64,000 nt of DNA from Polynucleobacter sp. AP-Nino-20-G2 (GCF_018688235.1 NZ_CP061313.1:1595130-1659129), one strand, 5' to 3'; positions 24,157 to 32,750 are shown, counted from the first letter of the stretch. Numbers and translations: made by a program. Notes: generated from the letters alone by a model not told the origin.

Positions 24157-24482
24157 GATTGCTTTACTTTTCTAAGGGGTTTAGTGGTTGAGCAAGATTT
24201 TCCGCCGCAACAGTTATCTAAAAGGAATTCACTTAAGTCTTGAACCATTTGTGCATTAGGGCGATAGATAAGGTTCCGGCTTTGGCGCTCAACGATAAGT
24301 AAATCCGCCTGGAGCAATTCTTTCAAATGAAAGCTCAATGTAGCGTTTGGAATGCCTAATTTTTCAATTAACTGGCCTGGAGTAAGCCCAACATCACCCC
24401 GCTGAACAATCAAACGAAATACGTTCAACCTGGACTCCTGCCCTAAGGCTAAAAAAGCGGAAATTGCGTCAGTATTTTTCAT
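24153..24482 (-). CDS. arsR: ArsR-family As(III)-responsive repressor
   Basis: 109 residues. Winged helix with recognition helix NATLSFHLKELLQADLL (about 46-62). The As(III)-binding thiols are probably the C-terminal Cys91, Cys92 and Cys97 (DNCCGGKSC), a type of site placed at the C-terminus rather than in the alpha3 helix of the E. coli protein. It represses the ars operon and releases DNA when arsenite binds. A dyad TTAATA-N6-TATTAA lies just upstream of its start. Confidence 0.92.
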   Translation of the reverse strand: MKNTDAISAFLALGQESRLNVFRLIVQRGDVGLTPGQLIEKLGIPNATLSFHLKELLQADLLIVERQSRNLIYRPNAQMVQDLSEFLLDNCCGGKSCSTTKPLRKVKQS

Positions 24483-24489
24483 AATTTCA

Positions 24490-24512
24490 TTTTAATAGAA
24501 ATATATTAATTA
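24490..24512. promoter_or_regulatory. Putative ArsR operator upstream of arsR
   Basis: Contains AATAGAAATATATTAAT with the dyad TTAATA / TATTAA. The core AATAGAAATA recurs before pstS (25640) and before aioB (32079). Operator status is inferred from position and recurrence. Confidence 0.5.
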
Positions 24513-24557
24513 GTGAAGGGCACCCCAGCTATTCGAGATGCCCATGTTACTAATGAA

Positions 24558-25577
24558 TTATTTCAATGACACTTTAGATAAAACGTTCTTTTTAATGAAT
24601 TCAATGGTTGCAGCAGGCATTGGTACGTAATCTAACTCTTCAGCCATTTTTCCACCATCTTTAAGGCCAAATTCAAAGAACTTAATCACTTCAGATGCAT
24701 TCGCTTTGTTTTCTGGGTTTTTATAAATCAAGATGAAGACTGCACCAGAAATAGGCCAAGACTTAGCGCCTCCAGCGTTGGTAATGTAGGTGCCCATGCC
24801 TGGAATTTTTGTCCAATCAGTTCCAGCAGCAGCGGCTGCAAAGGTTTCATCATCAGGAGCAACAAATTGACCTGCAGCATTTTTCATCAAGGCATAGGTC
24901 ATCTTATTTTTCTTCGCATAGGCATACTCAACATAACCAATAGAGTTCTTAAGACGAGTTACGTTTGCGGCAACACCTTCATTGCCTTTGCCACCAACAG
25001 AAGATCCTGCAGGCCATTTAACAGCTGCACCAGCACCCACAGCGCTCTTCCAGTCTGCACTAACTTTAGTCAAGTAATCAGTAAAAACCGCTGTAGTACC
25101 AGAACCATCAGCACGATGTACCACAGTAATATCACCAGCAGGAATTGCCATGCCAGGATTCAAAGCAGCAATACGCTTGTCATTCCAGTTGGTAATGCTG
25201 CCTTGGAAAATATCAGCCAATGTTTGGCCGTCCAATTTCAGTTGGCCTGGTTTTAAACCTTCCACGTTCAATACAGGCACAACCCCGCCAATAATGGTTG
25301 GGAACTGGAGCATGCCGTCTTTTTCTAAATCCTCAAACTTCACTGGTGCATCACTAGCACCAAAATCAACAGTCTTTGCTCGAATTTGCTTTAGGCCACC
25401 TGAAGATCCAATAGACTGGTAATTCATGTTATTGCCTGTTTTAGCCTTATATGCCTCGGCCCATTTGGAAAGCAACGGATATACAAAGGTTGAGCCAGCA
25501 CCAGTGATTTCGGCAGCTGAGGTGGTAGTTATTGCACTAATGGCAAAAATACCGGCCAGAATTGATTTTTTTAACAT
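24558..25577 (-). CDS. pstS: Phosphate-binding protein PstS
   Basis: 339 residues. Signal peptide of about 21 residues (ILAGIFAISAITTTSAA). The mature protein has PstS motifs ITGAGSTFVYPLLSKW, SIGSSGGLKQI, DFGASDAPV and HRADGSGTT, which bind the oxyanion. The gene stands alone: no pstC, pstA or pstB is nearby. Orphan pstS genes are common in arsenic islands, where a binding protein selective for phosphate may limit arsenate entry or supply phosphate under arsenate stress. It is upstream of arsR on the same strand and shares the AATAGAAATA motif. Confidence 0.92.
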   Translation of the reverse strand: MLKKSILAGIFAISAITTTSAAEITGAGSTFVYPLLSKWAEAYKAKTGNNMNYQSIGSSGGLKQIRAKTVDFGASDAPVKFEDLEKDGMLQFPTIIGGVVPVLNVEGLKPGQLKLDGQTLADIFQGSITNWNDKRIAALNPGMAIPAGDITVVHRADGSGTTAVFTDYLTKVSADWKSAVGAGAAVKWPAGSSVGGKGNEGVAANVTRLKNSIGYVEYAYAKKNKMTYALMKNAAGQFVAPDDETFAAAAAGTDWTKIPGMGTYITNAGGAKSWPISGAVFILIYKNPENKANASEVIKFFEFGLKDGGKMAEELDYVPMPAATIEFIKKNVLSKVSLK

Positions 25578-25635
25578 GTATTTGTCCTTTTTGTTGGATT
25601 GGAACGATTAAACAGCTTCTTTTTAATGTTTCCAA

Positions 25636-25654
25636 GATAATAGAAATACATGAC
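25636..25654. promoter_or_regulatory. Putative ArsR-type operator between pstS and arsP-like gene
   Basis: GATAATAGAAATACATGAC in the divergent gap, sharing AATAGAAATA with the arsR and aioB upstream regions. It could serve both divergent genes. Confidence 0.45.
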
Positions 25655-25719
25655 AAATTGATGACATACATCAAACTAGACAAGCGCCTAATAGGTCAAA
25701 ATAAAGAAAAAGGATCAAA

Positions 25720-26760
25720 ATGAGCGTAGCTTCAATGCAAGTAGTGTCAAAAACCTGGCCTAAGCTATTTTTAGCCGGTGCCACCCTCATTTGGTATGGG
25801 TTATACAAATCCCTCATACCCGTTTCTGAGTGGATAGTCTCATTGCTCCCAATTGAGCGTCAAAGCCCATTGGGCGATGCGTTGCAATTCTTTTTGTATG
25901 ACACGCCTAAGGTATTACTACTGCTTACTGGCGTTGTCTTTGTCATGGGCATGATTAATTCCTACTTCACTCCTGAGCGCACTAGAGTTTTGCTCGCAGG
26001 TAAATCTGAAGGCGTGGGCAACATCATGGCAGCAAGCCTTGGAATCGTTACACCGTTTTGTTCTTGCTCTGCTGTGCCGCTTTTTATCGGCTTTGTGCAA
26101 GCTGGTGTGCCACTCGGCATTACCTTCTCATTCTTGATTTCAGCCCCAATGGTTAATGAAGTGGCATTGACATTGCTCTTCACATTATTTGGCTGGAAAA
26201 TTGCTAGTTTGTATTTGGCGCTAGGACTCTCGGTAGCTATTGTTGCTGGGTGGGTCATTGGCAAACTCAAGCTAGAAGCCTATCTAGAAGATTGGGTGAT
26301 CAATATGCCCAAGACAGTGGCCACCGTAGATGCTGACCGCCTGACCTTAAGTGATCGCATTGACTCTGGAAAGGCTGCTATTAAAGAGATTGTGGTCAAA
26401 GTCTGGCCATACATCATTGTGGGTATTGGTGTTGGTGCTGGGATCCACGGTTATGTCCCAGAAGACTTTATGGCAAGCTTGATGGGCAAAGAAGCCTGGT
26501 GGTCAGTGCCAGTAGCCGTTCTTATTGGTGTGCCCATGTATACCAATGCTGCTGGGATTATTCCAATCGTGGAGGCACTACTTGCTAAAGGCGCGGCTCT
26601 TGGAACCGTATTAGCCTTCATGATGAGCGTCATTGCCCTATCTTTGCCTGAGATGATTATTTTGCGTAAGGTTTTGAAGATTCGCCTCATCATCATTTTT
26701 GCCAGCATCGTAGCAACAGGCATTCTCATCGTAGGTTACATTTTTAACGCAGTTCTATAA
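25720..26760 (+). CDS. arsP: COG0701 permease, ArsP-like (organoarsenical efflux) candidate
   Basis: 346 residues with about eight membrane segments. Family motif TPFCSCSAVPLFIGFVQAGVP (around 108-128) with paired Cys, then FLISAPMVNEVALTLL; both halves carry the conserved pattern (second half NAAGIIPIVEALLAKGAALGT). ArsP proteins of this family export trivalent methyl- and aromatic arsenicals, with the Cys as ligands. The role is inferred from the arsenic operon context; other members have unknown substrates. A small thioredoxin-like protein follows 10 bp downstream, a common pairing. Confidence 0.78.
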   Translation: MSVASMQVVSKTWPKLFLAGATLIWYGLYKSLIPVSEWIVSLLPIERQSPLGDALQFFLYDTPKVLLLLTGVVFVMGMINSYFTPERTRVLLAGKSEGVGNIMAASLGIVTPFCSCSAVPLFIGFVQAGVPLGITFSFLISAPMVNEVALTLLFTLFGWKIASLYLALGLSVAIVAGWVIGKLKLEAYLEDWVINMPKTVATVDADRLTLSDRIDSGKAAIKEIVVKVWPYIIVGIGVGAGIHGYVPEDFMASLMGKEAWWSVPVAVLIGVPMYTNAAGIIPIVEALLAKGAALGTVLAFMMSVIALSLPEMIILRKVLKIRLIIIFASIVATGILIVGYIFNAVL

Positions 26761-26770
26761 AGGAATTATC

Positions 26771-27001
26771 ATGGACATTAAAGTACTCGGCACCGGATGC
26801 AGCAATTGCAAAGCCACAGTCAAGCTAGTGGAAGAAATTGCCAAAGAAAAAGGTGTTGCTATCACAATGGAAAAGGTAGAAGACATCAAAGACATCATGA
26901 CCTACAACATCATGTCTACTCCTGGTGTAGTTGTAGACGGAAAGGTAGTTCACACTGGTGGCATTCCGAGCCGTGACAAAGTTGAGCAGTGGTTTGCATA
27001 A
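26771..27001 (+). CDS. Small thioredoxin-like protein (redox-active disulfide protein 2 type)
   Basis: 76 residues. It starts MDIKVLGTGCSNCKATVKLVEEI with Cys10-x-x-Cys13, then STPGVVVDGKVVHTGG, the cis-Pro and glycine features of a minimal thioredoxin fold. This family is regularly encoded beside COG0701 permeases. It may reduce or hand over a thiol-bound substrate to the permease. A ribosome binding site AAAGGA precedes ATG 26771. Confidence 0.85.
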   Translation: MDIKVLGTGCSNCKATVKLVEEIAKEKGVAITMEKVEDIKDIMTYNIMSTPGVVVDGKVVHTGGIPSRDKVEQWFA

Positions 27002-27884
27002 TCACGATTCACATGTAAATAAGCCAAGGTACAACACCATATTTGCTGTTGGCATTGGCTTAAATATTGCCTATGTAGTTGTGGAAGCGTTTTATGGCTG
27101 GAAGATTAACTCGCTGGCCTTAATTGCTGATGCTGGGCACAACTTAAGTGATGTGGCCGGGCTGTTACTGGCTTGGGCAGCAACCTTTATGGCTAGCCTA
27201 CGCCCGAATATGCGCCATACTTTTGGGTGGCAAAAAGCCTCCATCATGGCAGCGTTCATTAATTCAGTCTTGCTCCTTGTGGCAATGGGCTCCTTAATTC
27301 TAGAGTCCATCCAAAGACTGCAATCCCCAGAGCCAATGCAAGGATTGGTAGTTATTGCAGTAGCAGCCTCAGGGATTGTTATTAATGCCCTAGCAGCCCT
27401 ACTCTTTATTAAAAATGAGCATCAAGACCTAAATTTAAGGGCCGCCTTTTTGCACATGATTTCAGATGCCTTAGTTTCTCTTGGCGTTTTGATTGCAGGG
27501 GTGCTCTATTTATGGTTTGAGTGGGCTTGGCTGGATCCCGTGCTAAGCCTGGCTATCTCTGTAATTATTATCGTGAGCGCACTCAATCTATTTAAGAAAA
27601 CGCTACACATGATGTTCGATGGCGTACCTGACTCAATCGAGTTGTCCAAGGTTTATGACTATTTAAAATCAATTCAAGGGGTTAGCAAGGTGCAGGATTT
27701 ACATGTATGGGCAATGAGCACCTCTGACATTGCTTTAACAACCCAACTCATTATTCCCAACTGGCAGCATGATGATGGATTGATTGATGAGATCCAAGAT
27801 GCATTGTTAACTCAATTTAATATCTCTCATGCCACCATACAAATAACGAAAGCGCCCACCAGTACATCTTGCTCAAATTTATAA
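26994..27884 (+). CDS. czcD: Cation diffusion facilitator (CzcD-like) metal exporter
   Basis: About 296 residues. The frame is open from GTG 26958, but TTG 26994 gives the His-rich N-terminus HNHDSH typical of the family, and an 8-bp overlap with the upstream gene. Six membrane segments carry the zinc-site motif SLALIADAGHNLSDVAGLL and its partner HMISDALVSLG in the fifth segment. The C-terminal domain (about 205-290) is cytoplasmic, with HDLHVWAMS-like VQDLHVWAM. It exports Zn/Co/Cd by proton antiport. Last gene of the arsP-like operon. Confidence 0.87.
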   Translation: MHNHDSHVNKPRYNTIFAVGIGLNIAYVVVEAFYGWKINSLALIADAGHNLSDVAGLLLAWAATFMASLRPNMRHTFGWQKASIMAAFINSVLLLVAMGSLILESIQRLQSPEPMQGLVVIAVAASGIVINALAALLFIKNEHQDLNLRAAFLHMISDALVSLGVLIAGVLYLWFEWAWLDPVLSLAISVIIIVSALNLFKKTLHMMFDGVPDSIELSKVYDYLKSIQGVSKVQDLHVWAMSTSDIALTTQLIIPNWQHDDGLIDEIQDALLTQFNISHATIQITKAPTSTSCSNL

Positions 27885-27886
27885 AT

Positions 27887-28258
27887 CTATGTTTCGCCTT
27901 CTTGCTCAGCCTCAACAATCATCGCAACCAAAGAAAAGAGCCCTTCTTCTTCGGCATTCTCTGAAATCAGATCTAAAGGTGCCCCAGCATCAATCAGTTT
28001 GGCAGTTTCGCTTGAAGCCGGCAGGCCTTTTCTAAACTCCAACAAACGGGATCGAACAATATCTAATGGGTTGCTTTCGGGAGGTTCTCCCACCTGAAGC
28101 GCCTCAAATATTGCGCCAGCCAGTTCATGCATTCCTTCGCTAGTGGCTGTTGATGCAATTTTCTCAGGAGATAGTCCAGCATCAATTGCCAGCGCAGTAT
28201 TACTGTGATTTGGAATAGAGCCCTTCGATTCGTCAAGAATTCGCTTAATAGTGTCCAT
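27887..28258 (-). CDS. Unrecognised protein with two internal repeats
   Basis: 123 residues made of two similar halves. Residues about 5-53 (RILDESKGSIPNHSNTAL...) and about 69-117 (RLLEFRKGLPASSETAKL...) share the pattern R-(I/L)-L-(D/E)-x3-KG-x2-P-x2-S-x-TA-x2-IDAG, then A-x-(S/E)-EG and a final EA-Q. Acidic, with no signal or membrane segment. The gene ends 2 bp from the convergent CDF gene and follows the nitroreductase by 32 bp. Function unknown. Confidence 0.6.
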   Translation of the reverse strand: MDTIKRILDESKGSIPNHSNTALAIDAGLSPEKIASTATSEGMHELAGAIFEALQVGEPPESNPLDIVRSRLLEFRKGLPASSETAKLIDAGAPLDLISENAEEEGLFSLVAMIVEAEQEGET

Positions 28259-28290
28259 GCGTACAAATGCCTCTCTGTAGCACCCTGCAA

Positions 28291-28869
28291 TTAGAAAATA
28301 GAGCTGTAATCAGTATAGGCAGGCCTTACTCGACCATCTTTATGCTTAATGACAGTACCAATCGTAATAAATACCAACGGCTCATCATCACCCTCAAGCT
28401 TAAAGAGCTTTTTCATCTCGGAACTATAGAGTGCATGACCACTAGATAACCCCGCTCCAAACCCCATGGCATGAGCAGTGAGGATGATATTTTGAACCGC
28501 GCAGCCAGCTGAAATTAACTTCTCATTACGTGGAATTTTGTTATCCCCTGTTCCATACTTAGCAACAGCCAGCAGTAGATAAGGTCCACGCAAAGCCTTT
28601 CCATGCGCCTCATCTAATTGCTCTGGTGTTGCACCAGGATCTCGCTCCTTCAAGTTATGAGAAAACACTCTGCCGAGCAATACCCTGCCAGCATCGGAAA
28701 TTTCATAAAAATGCCATGGCGTAACTAGCCCATGGTCTGGGGCAGTTCCAGCGGCCTCCAGAATGATTTTCTTTTGCTCTTCAGTGGGCCCAGGACCACC
28801 CAAGCGCTTCGGAGAAATATGATGCCGTGTGCGCATCAACTCAGATACTAGCGGGACAATGTCTTCCAT
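28291..28869 (-). CDS. Nitroreductase-family protein (AoxC-like position)
   Basis: 192 residues. Nitroreductase fold with FMN-contacting MRTRHHISPKRL (Arg cluster, about 13-24), APDHGLVTPWHFYEI and GCAVQNIILTAHAMGFGAGL. The family reduces nitro groups or flavins with NAD(P)H. In Herminiimonas arsenicoxydans the arsenite oxidase operon is aoxABCD with aoxC a nitroreductase; here the gene follows aioA in the same order, so it is probably the equivalent. A terminator-like hairpin separates it from aioA, so its expression may be lower or separate. Its role in arsenic metabolism is unproven. Confidence 0.82.
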   Translation of the reverse strand: MEDIVPLVSELMRTRHHISPKRLGGPGPTEEQKKIILEAAGTAPDHGLVTPWHFYEISDAGRVLLGRVFSHNLKERDPGATPEQLDEAHGKALRGPYLLLAVAKYGTGDNKIPRNEKLISAGCAVQNIILTAHAMGFGAGLSSGHALYSSEMKKLFKLEGDDEPLVFITIGTVIKHKDGRVRPAYTDYSSIF

Positions 28870-28886
28870 TTTTTACCTATTTAGGA

Positions 28887-28916
28887 ATAAAAAAGGGGTG
28901 AGAAAAACTCACCCCC
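28887..28916 (-). terminator. Hairpin terminator between aioA and the nitroreductase gene
   Basis: Stem GGGGTGAG / CTCACCCC with a 5-base loop. On the minus strand it is followed by a run of six T. It should end or attenuate aioBA transcription. Confidence 0.85.
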
Positions 28917-28934
28917 AAGTCAGGACAAAATCAA

Positions 28935-31415
28935 TTAAACATCAGCGTATGCTCTGCGCTTAAACGATACAGTACGTTTAAAGTCACTCATGGTGCCAAC
29001 ACGCTTAATGTTTGCATAAGTGCCTTTGTAGTACGGAATCACGTTTCTATCAACCCACTCAGTTGTCACATCACCTGCTACACCTTTAACATAACCAAAG
29101 AGCATAAAGGTCTGCTTAGGCTTGGCATCTTTTACTGGATAGGCCATCGCAAAAGTAGATCCGTAGTCATTAAACACTTCAACGACATCGCCTGCACTAA
29201 TACCCAGTGCTGAAGCATCTGCTGGGTTAATTTCTAAATAGGCCATTGGATAACGTCCACGGACAAACTCGTTGTACTGGTCATGGTAAGCCGTCTGCCA
29301 TACCTCATTAGCTCTTCCATTGTTAATCCAGAAGGCATATTTCTGCTTTTGACCCTCAACAGGCTTTGGTAATCCTGGCCATGGTGAAGGCTTAAAGTGC
29401 GCCTTACCGTCATCAGTATCAAACTTGTTATCAGCGTAAATCATTGGGGTGCCGATTAACTTATCGCCCTGCACTTCTTTAATTGGAAGCTGGACTCCGT
29501 TGTTGCCTGCTTTAGCCAATAGGGCATAAGTCGCCATGTAACCTGTGTCACCACCTTGGCTATCAATTGGGCCGGCGCCTGGACGACCTGCCTGACGGAA
29601 TCCGTCATTGAAAGCATCTTCTTCGGTTTTCCAATCAAAGCCTGAAAAGCGTTTTGCCATTGCTGCATTACCCTCCTTCTCGTATTGAGCTTTGATAGTG
29701 TTAGCTACCATTGCAGCAATAATGCAATCTGGTTTTGCCTCGCCTGGAGCATCCATAAACTTCTGAGATAAACGCATACGGCGTTCACCATTCATAGAAG
29801 TTAAATTCATCTCGCCAGGCTGGGTGGCTGGCAGCATAATTTGAGCAGCTTCTTTTAGAGATGTTGGGTACAAGTTAATACTCGCAACAAACAAACCACC
29901 CCGTGATGTTGCATCGTAAATGGCATTAACCATCTCTTCGGGTGAGGCGCCACGAGTTTTAGACATTGCTTCTTTCACGATCTGAGACCGCTTAAGAACC
30001 ACCTCTCTTAATTGCTGAGCATTGTTAGATGTTTGGAAGTTGTTGCAACCCCACCAAGTCATCATGCGGCCATTGCCTTTAATAATCTCTTGATCAATGT
30101 AAATCTTCTCGCCTGTTGGATGTGGTGGACGTGTGTAGCCCTCTTGGTGTCCACCCATACGCACTACGCCTGTACCACGACGACCTACGTTATGCGTTGC
30201 AATGACCAAATCCACTAAAGCAGATTGGATAAGGTAGTTGTCATTACCCCAAATAATGCCTTTTTCATATGAGTGCATTGCGCGCGGCATTGCACCATTA
30301 GCCTTTGGCTTATAGCTCCACTCCGCAGCCTTCTTAAGTTTATCTATTGATACGCCAGTGATCTTGCTGCACTCTTCAAGGGATAAATTATTAGCCTTAG
30401 CTGCCTCGTCAAAGCCCTTTGTATGTTTAGCAATAAAGTCTTTATCAATCCAACCTTGCTCAATTACATAGGTAAACAGACCATTAAATAAAGCAATGTC
30501 AGTTCCAGGCTGAATATCTAAATGCAATGTACGGTCTTTTGCTTGCAATTCACATAAGGAGATGGTGTTATTTTTCCGAGGGTCAACAAAAATGACTTTG
30601 CCTTCACCGACTGGCTCATTACCAAACATATTCTTTTTCTTATCAACTGTAGAGCCAACAATATTTGGCAACCAGTGATTCAAGAAATAATTTGTTTGAG
30701 TCTCATAGGGATTGCCACCAATAGACCAAATAACATCTGCTAATTGAGCATCTTCATAGCTATTATTCAGTTCGCCAATGCCCATTTCACGGGTAGCATG
30801 GCACTCCGAGTTATACGCTGGACGATTATGAATACGCACTGATGGGGTTTGAATGGCGCTAAACATCAACTTGCCTGAACCCCAGGTATTCTCAAAACCA
30901 CCACCTGCACCACCATGGTCAAACGTAGAGTAAAAAATTGAACGTGGGCCATCGTTATCAATAATCTTCTTAATAAGTCCCGCATAAACTGCCATAGCGT
31001 AATCCCAGGTAGTGTCAAGCCACTGATCACCAGCATAAAACTGTGGTAGCTGTAGGCGCTCCTGTGTAATACCTTGAGGGTTATACATATACGTTGCCAT
31101 CTTGCCGCCACGCGTAGAACTCAAACCACTATTCACGACGCACGCCTTGTCAGGAACAATCATGATGTTAGAACGCTTGCCGTTCTTGTCCACAATGGTA
31201 TTAGTCATCGCTGGCGTGAGAGTTACAGCCATTGGAGGAAGCTGCTTACGGAAATCTAAACCCAACGCATTTTGATTTGGGGCTCTTCCACCCTCTTTAT
31301 TTGCATCCCACTTGTACACGTTATATCCGCACCCTACGATACAGAAGTGGCAGGTCATATTTGTTTTTTGAGCATCAACTGGGGGTAATGCAATACGGTC
31401 ATTAAATGTTGTCAT
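28935..31415 (-). CDS. aioA: Arsenite oxidase large subunit AioA (molybdopterin)
   Basis: 826 residues, normal for AioA. The [3Fe-4S] motif CHFCIVGC has Cys22, Cys25 and Cys29, with the usual fourth position not a Cys ligand. Molybdopterin oxidoreductase domains follow, including SIGGNPYETQTNYFLNHW, a HRPAYNSECHATREMGIGELNN-type active-site segment and a C-terminal cofactor domain from about 690. It oxidises arsenite to the less toxic arsenate in the periplasm, passing electrons to the AioB Rieske centre. It has no signal peptide: it is exported with AioB, whose Tat signal carries the complex. Encoded 15 bp downstream of aioB. Confidence 0.96.
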   Translation of the reverse strand: MTTFNDRIALPPVDAQKTNMTCHFCIVGCGYNVYKWDANKEGGRAPNQNALGLDFRKQLPPMAVTLTPAMTNTIVDKNGKRSNIMIVPDKACVVNSGLSSTRGGKMATYMYNPQGITQERLQLPQFYAGDQWLDTTWDYAMAVYAGLIKKIIDNDGPRSIFYSTFDHGGAGGGFENTWGSGKLMFSAIQTPSVRIHNRPAYNSECHATREMGIGELNNSYEDAQLADVIWSIGGNPYETQTNYFLNHWLPNIVGSTVDKKKNMFGNEPVGEGKVIFVDPRKNNTISLCELQAKDRTLHLDIQPGTDIALFNGLFTYVIEQGWIDKDFIAKHTKGFDEAAKANNLSLEECSKITGVSIDKLKKAAEWSYKPKANGAMPRAMHSYEKGIIWGNDNYLIQSALVDLVIATHNVGRRGTGVVRMGGHQEGYTRPPHPTGEKIYIDQEIIKGNGRMMTWWGCNNFQTSNNAQQLREVVLKRSQIVKEAMSKTRGASPEEMVNAIYDATSRGGLFVASINLYPTSLKEAAQIMLPATQPGEMNLTSMNGERRMRLSQKFMDAPGEAKPDCIIAAMVANTIKAQYEKEGNAAMAKRFSGFDWKTEEDAFNDGFRQAGRPGAGPIDSQGGDTGYMATYALLAKAGNNGVQLPIKEVQGDKLIGTPMIYADNKFDTDDGKAHFKPSPWPGLPKPVEGQKQKYAFWINNGRANEVWQTAYHDQYNEFVRGRYPMAYLEINPADASALGISAGDVVEVFNDYGSTFAMAYPVKDAKPKQTFMLFGYVKGVAGDVTTEWVDRNVIPYYKGTYANIKRVGTMSDFKRTVSFKRRAYADV

Positions 31416-31430
31416 GGCGATTATCCCGTC

Positions 31431-31949
31431 TTAAAGAATATTAGAAGCGCGGCCATAAATGAGGCCATTCACACCAACCGCTTTGAACGAGTCAGTGCCT
31501 GAGTCATACTTCAATTCAATTTTTGGCAGATTTTCTGTTGCCTGACCGCATACCATTTGACCCAAGTGCTCTGGATCAAAAACGCTAAAGTGACATGGGC
31601 ATTTAAATGTCTTAGCCTGTTGGTCGTAATTAACGGGGCAACCCATATGCGTACACAGTGTGCTGTAAGCAACTACATCATTATTGGGGCCAACTCCCCC
31701 GGCGACCGGTCCATCCATTTTGATCGCAACACATGGGGAACTTGCGTCAGGGTAAGTAAAGTTCACTGGGGTATTTACCTTCATTCCTGCAGATTTACCA
31801 ATGTTACGCTCTGGATAGGCTAAAACCGCACCATTGCCTGGAGCCGCATTTGCAGGACTACTCACAAGCGATGCTGCAGAACCAACCGCAACTGCAGAAC
31901 CAATACCAGTTACCTTTAAGAAATTCCGTCTACTTTCATTCGATTCCAT
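31431..31949 (-). CDS. aioB: Arsenite oxidase small Rieske subunit AioB
   Basis: 172 residues. Tat signal SRRNFLK (residues 6-12) and a hydrophobic region ending ANA near 35. The Rieske [2Fe-2S] site is Cys99-Thr-His101 and Cys117-Pro-Cys119-His120, with Cys104 and Cys119 able to form the disulfide; some AioB proteins lack it. It takes electrons from AioA and passes them to a periplasmic cytochrome or azurin. No such carrier gene is in the window, nor the aioXSR regulators. First gene of the aioBA transcript. Confidence 0.95.
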   Translation of the reverse strand: MESNESRRNFLKVTGIGSAVAVGSAASLVSSPANAAPGNGAVLAYPERNIGKSAGMKVNTPVNFTYPDASSPCVAIKMDGPVAGGVGPNNDVVAYSTLCTHMGCPVNYDQQAKTFKCPCHFSVFDPEHLGQMVCGQATENLPKIELKYDSGTDSFKAVGVNGLIYGRASNIL

Positions 31950-32257
31950 CTTTTGCCCTCTCTATAAATGTGAACAATTTCTAGAAATAAGTATAAGTTT
32001 TAAATTTCGACAAACATAGAAATTATGTCGGTTTGATGACTAAGGATTTCCCTAGTAGCCCTAAAGGCTGATGAAAAAAATAGAAATATTTGTGTGCAGC
32101 GCACAAATCATTTTCAATGGTGGCTGACTGCTCATGGCCGATTTGAGACCTTCAAATTAATAAAAAACCCTACTTTGAGAGTCGCTTGTACACTTAAAAA
32201 CAGCCACTTAACCACCATCCCAATTGATTTGGAATGTTTACAGCATTAATTTTTGAC
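31950..32257. other. Upstream regulatory region of aioBA
   Basis: About 310 bp without a gene, AT-rich. It contains AATAGAAATATTT (32079-32091) and CATAGAAATTATG (32015-32027), both resembling the ars-promoter motif. A 7-bp inverted repeat ATTTGTG / CACAAAT is at 32090-32110. No -24/-12 sigma-54 promoter was recognised, although such promoters drive aioBA in several other bacteria. Confidence 0.5.
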
Positions 32258-32292
32258 AAAAAAATGCCGGCAATCCCTGAGAATTACCGGCA
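32258..32292 (-). terminator. Terminator downstream of the gene at 32309
   Basis: Stem TGCCGG(C/T)AAT / ATTaCCGGCA with a short loop. On the minus strand it ends in seven T. It closes the AAA+ module operon. Confidence 0.9.
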
Positions 32293-32310
32293 AATCGTTT
32301 AAAACGAATT
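32292..32310. repeat. Palindrome TCGTTT-N-AAACGA family, gene-end copy
   Basis: AAATCGTTTAAAACGAATT. It overlaps the stop codon of the gene at 32309 and immediately precedes that gene's terminator. Confidence 0.65.
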
Positions 32311-32728
32311 AGTGATCTCGTCGCAGTACTGGAATCCCACCGATCAGATCAGGTCCCCTCATCCACAATGGATCCAGAGAGTTACTTGCTATACCGTTCA
32401 TATAGCTATCTGGATGCAGCAAGAAAATGGGCTTGCCAAAAAAGTACTGATCTAGCGTTGCTAACTCAATGCAATCGTCACAAAACTTATCCCACCGTTT
32501 ATTGCCACTCACGGCCTGATCTAAATGCTGGTTGAAGTACGCATCTTCCTTTAATAACAGCGCCTTTACCCGCTCAAATACATATTGCTTGCGCAATTCA
32601 GGCCACTGATTCAATCCATCCTCCTCATAACCGCTGATATATAAGCCAAATTTTTCATGGCTTGTTAAAACCGCTGTTTTGATACCATAGTCGCCCATGT
32701 ATAAGGCACTCATTGCTTTATTTTTCAT
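32309..32728 (-). CDS. Hypothetical protein, last gene of AAA+ module
   Basis: 139 residues, mixed alpha/beta composition, no signal or membrane segment. Notable are LYMGDYGIKTAVLTSHEKFGLY near the start, aromatic-rich LDQYFFGKPIFLLHPDSYMNG and a basic end PVLRRDH. No family recognised. It is separated from the upstream 108-residue gene by a strong terminator (32751-32780), so it probably has its own promoter. It is followed by a second terminator. Confidence 0.6.
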   Translation of the reverse strand: MKNKAMSALYMGDYGIKTAVLTSHEKFGLYISGYEEDGLNQWPELRKQYVFERVKALLLKEDAYFNQHLDQAVSGNKRWDKFCDDCIELATLDQYFFGKPIFLLHPDSYMNGIASNSLDPLWMRGPDLIGGIPVLRRDH

Positions 32729-32750
32729 TTTTCATTTCCATTAGCTATAT

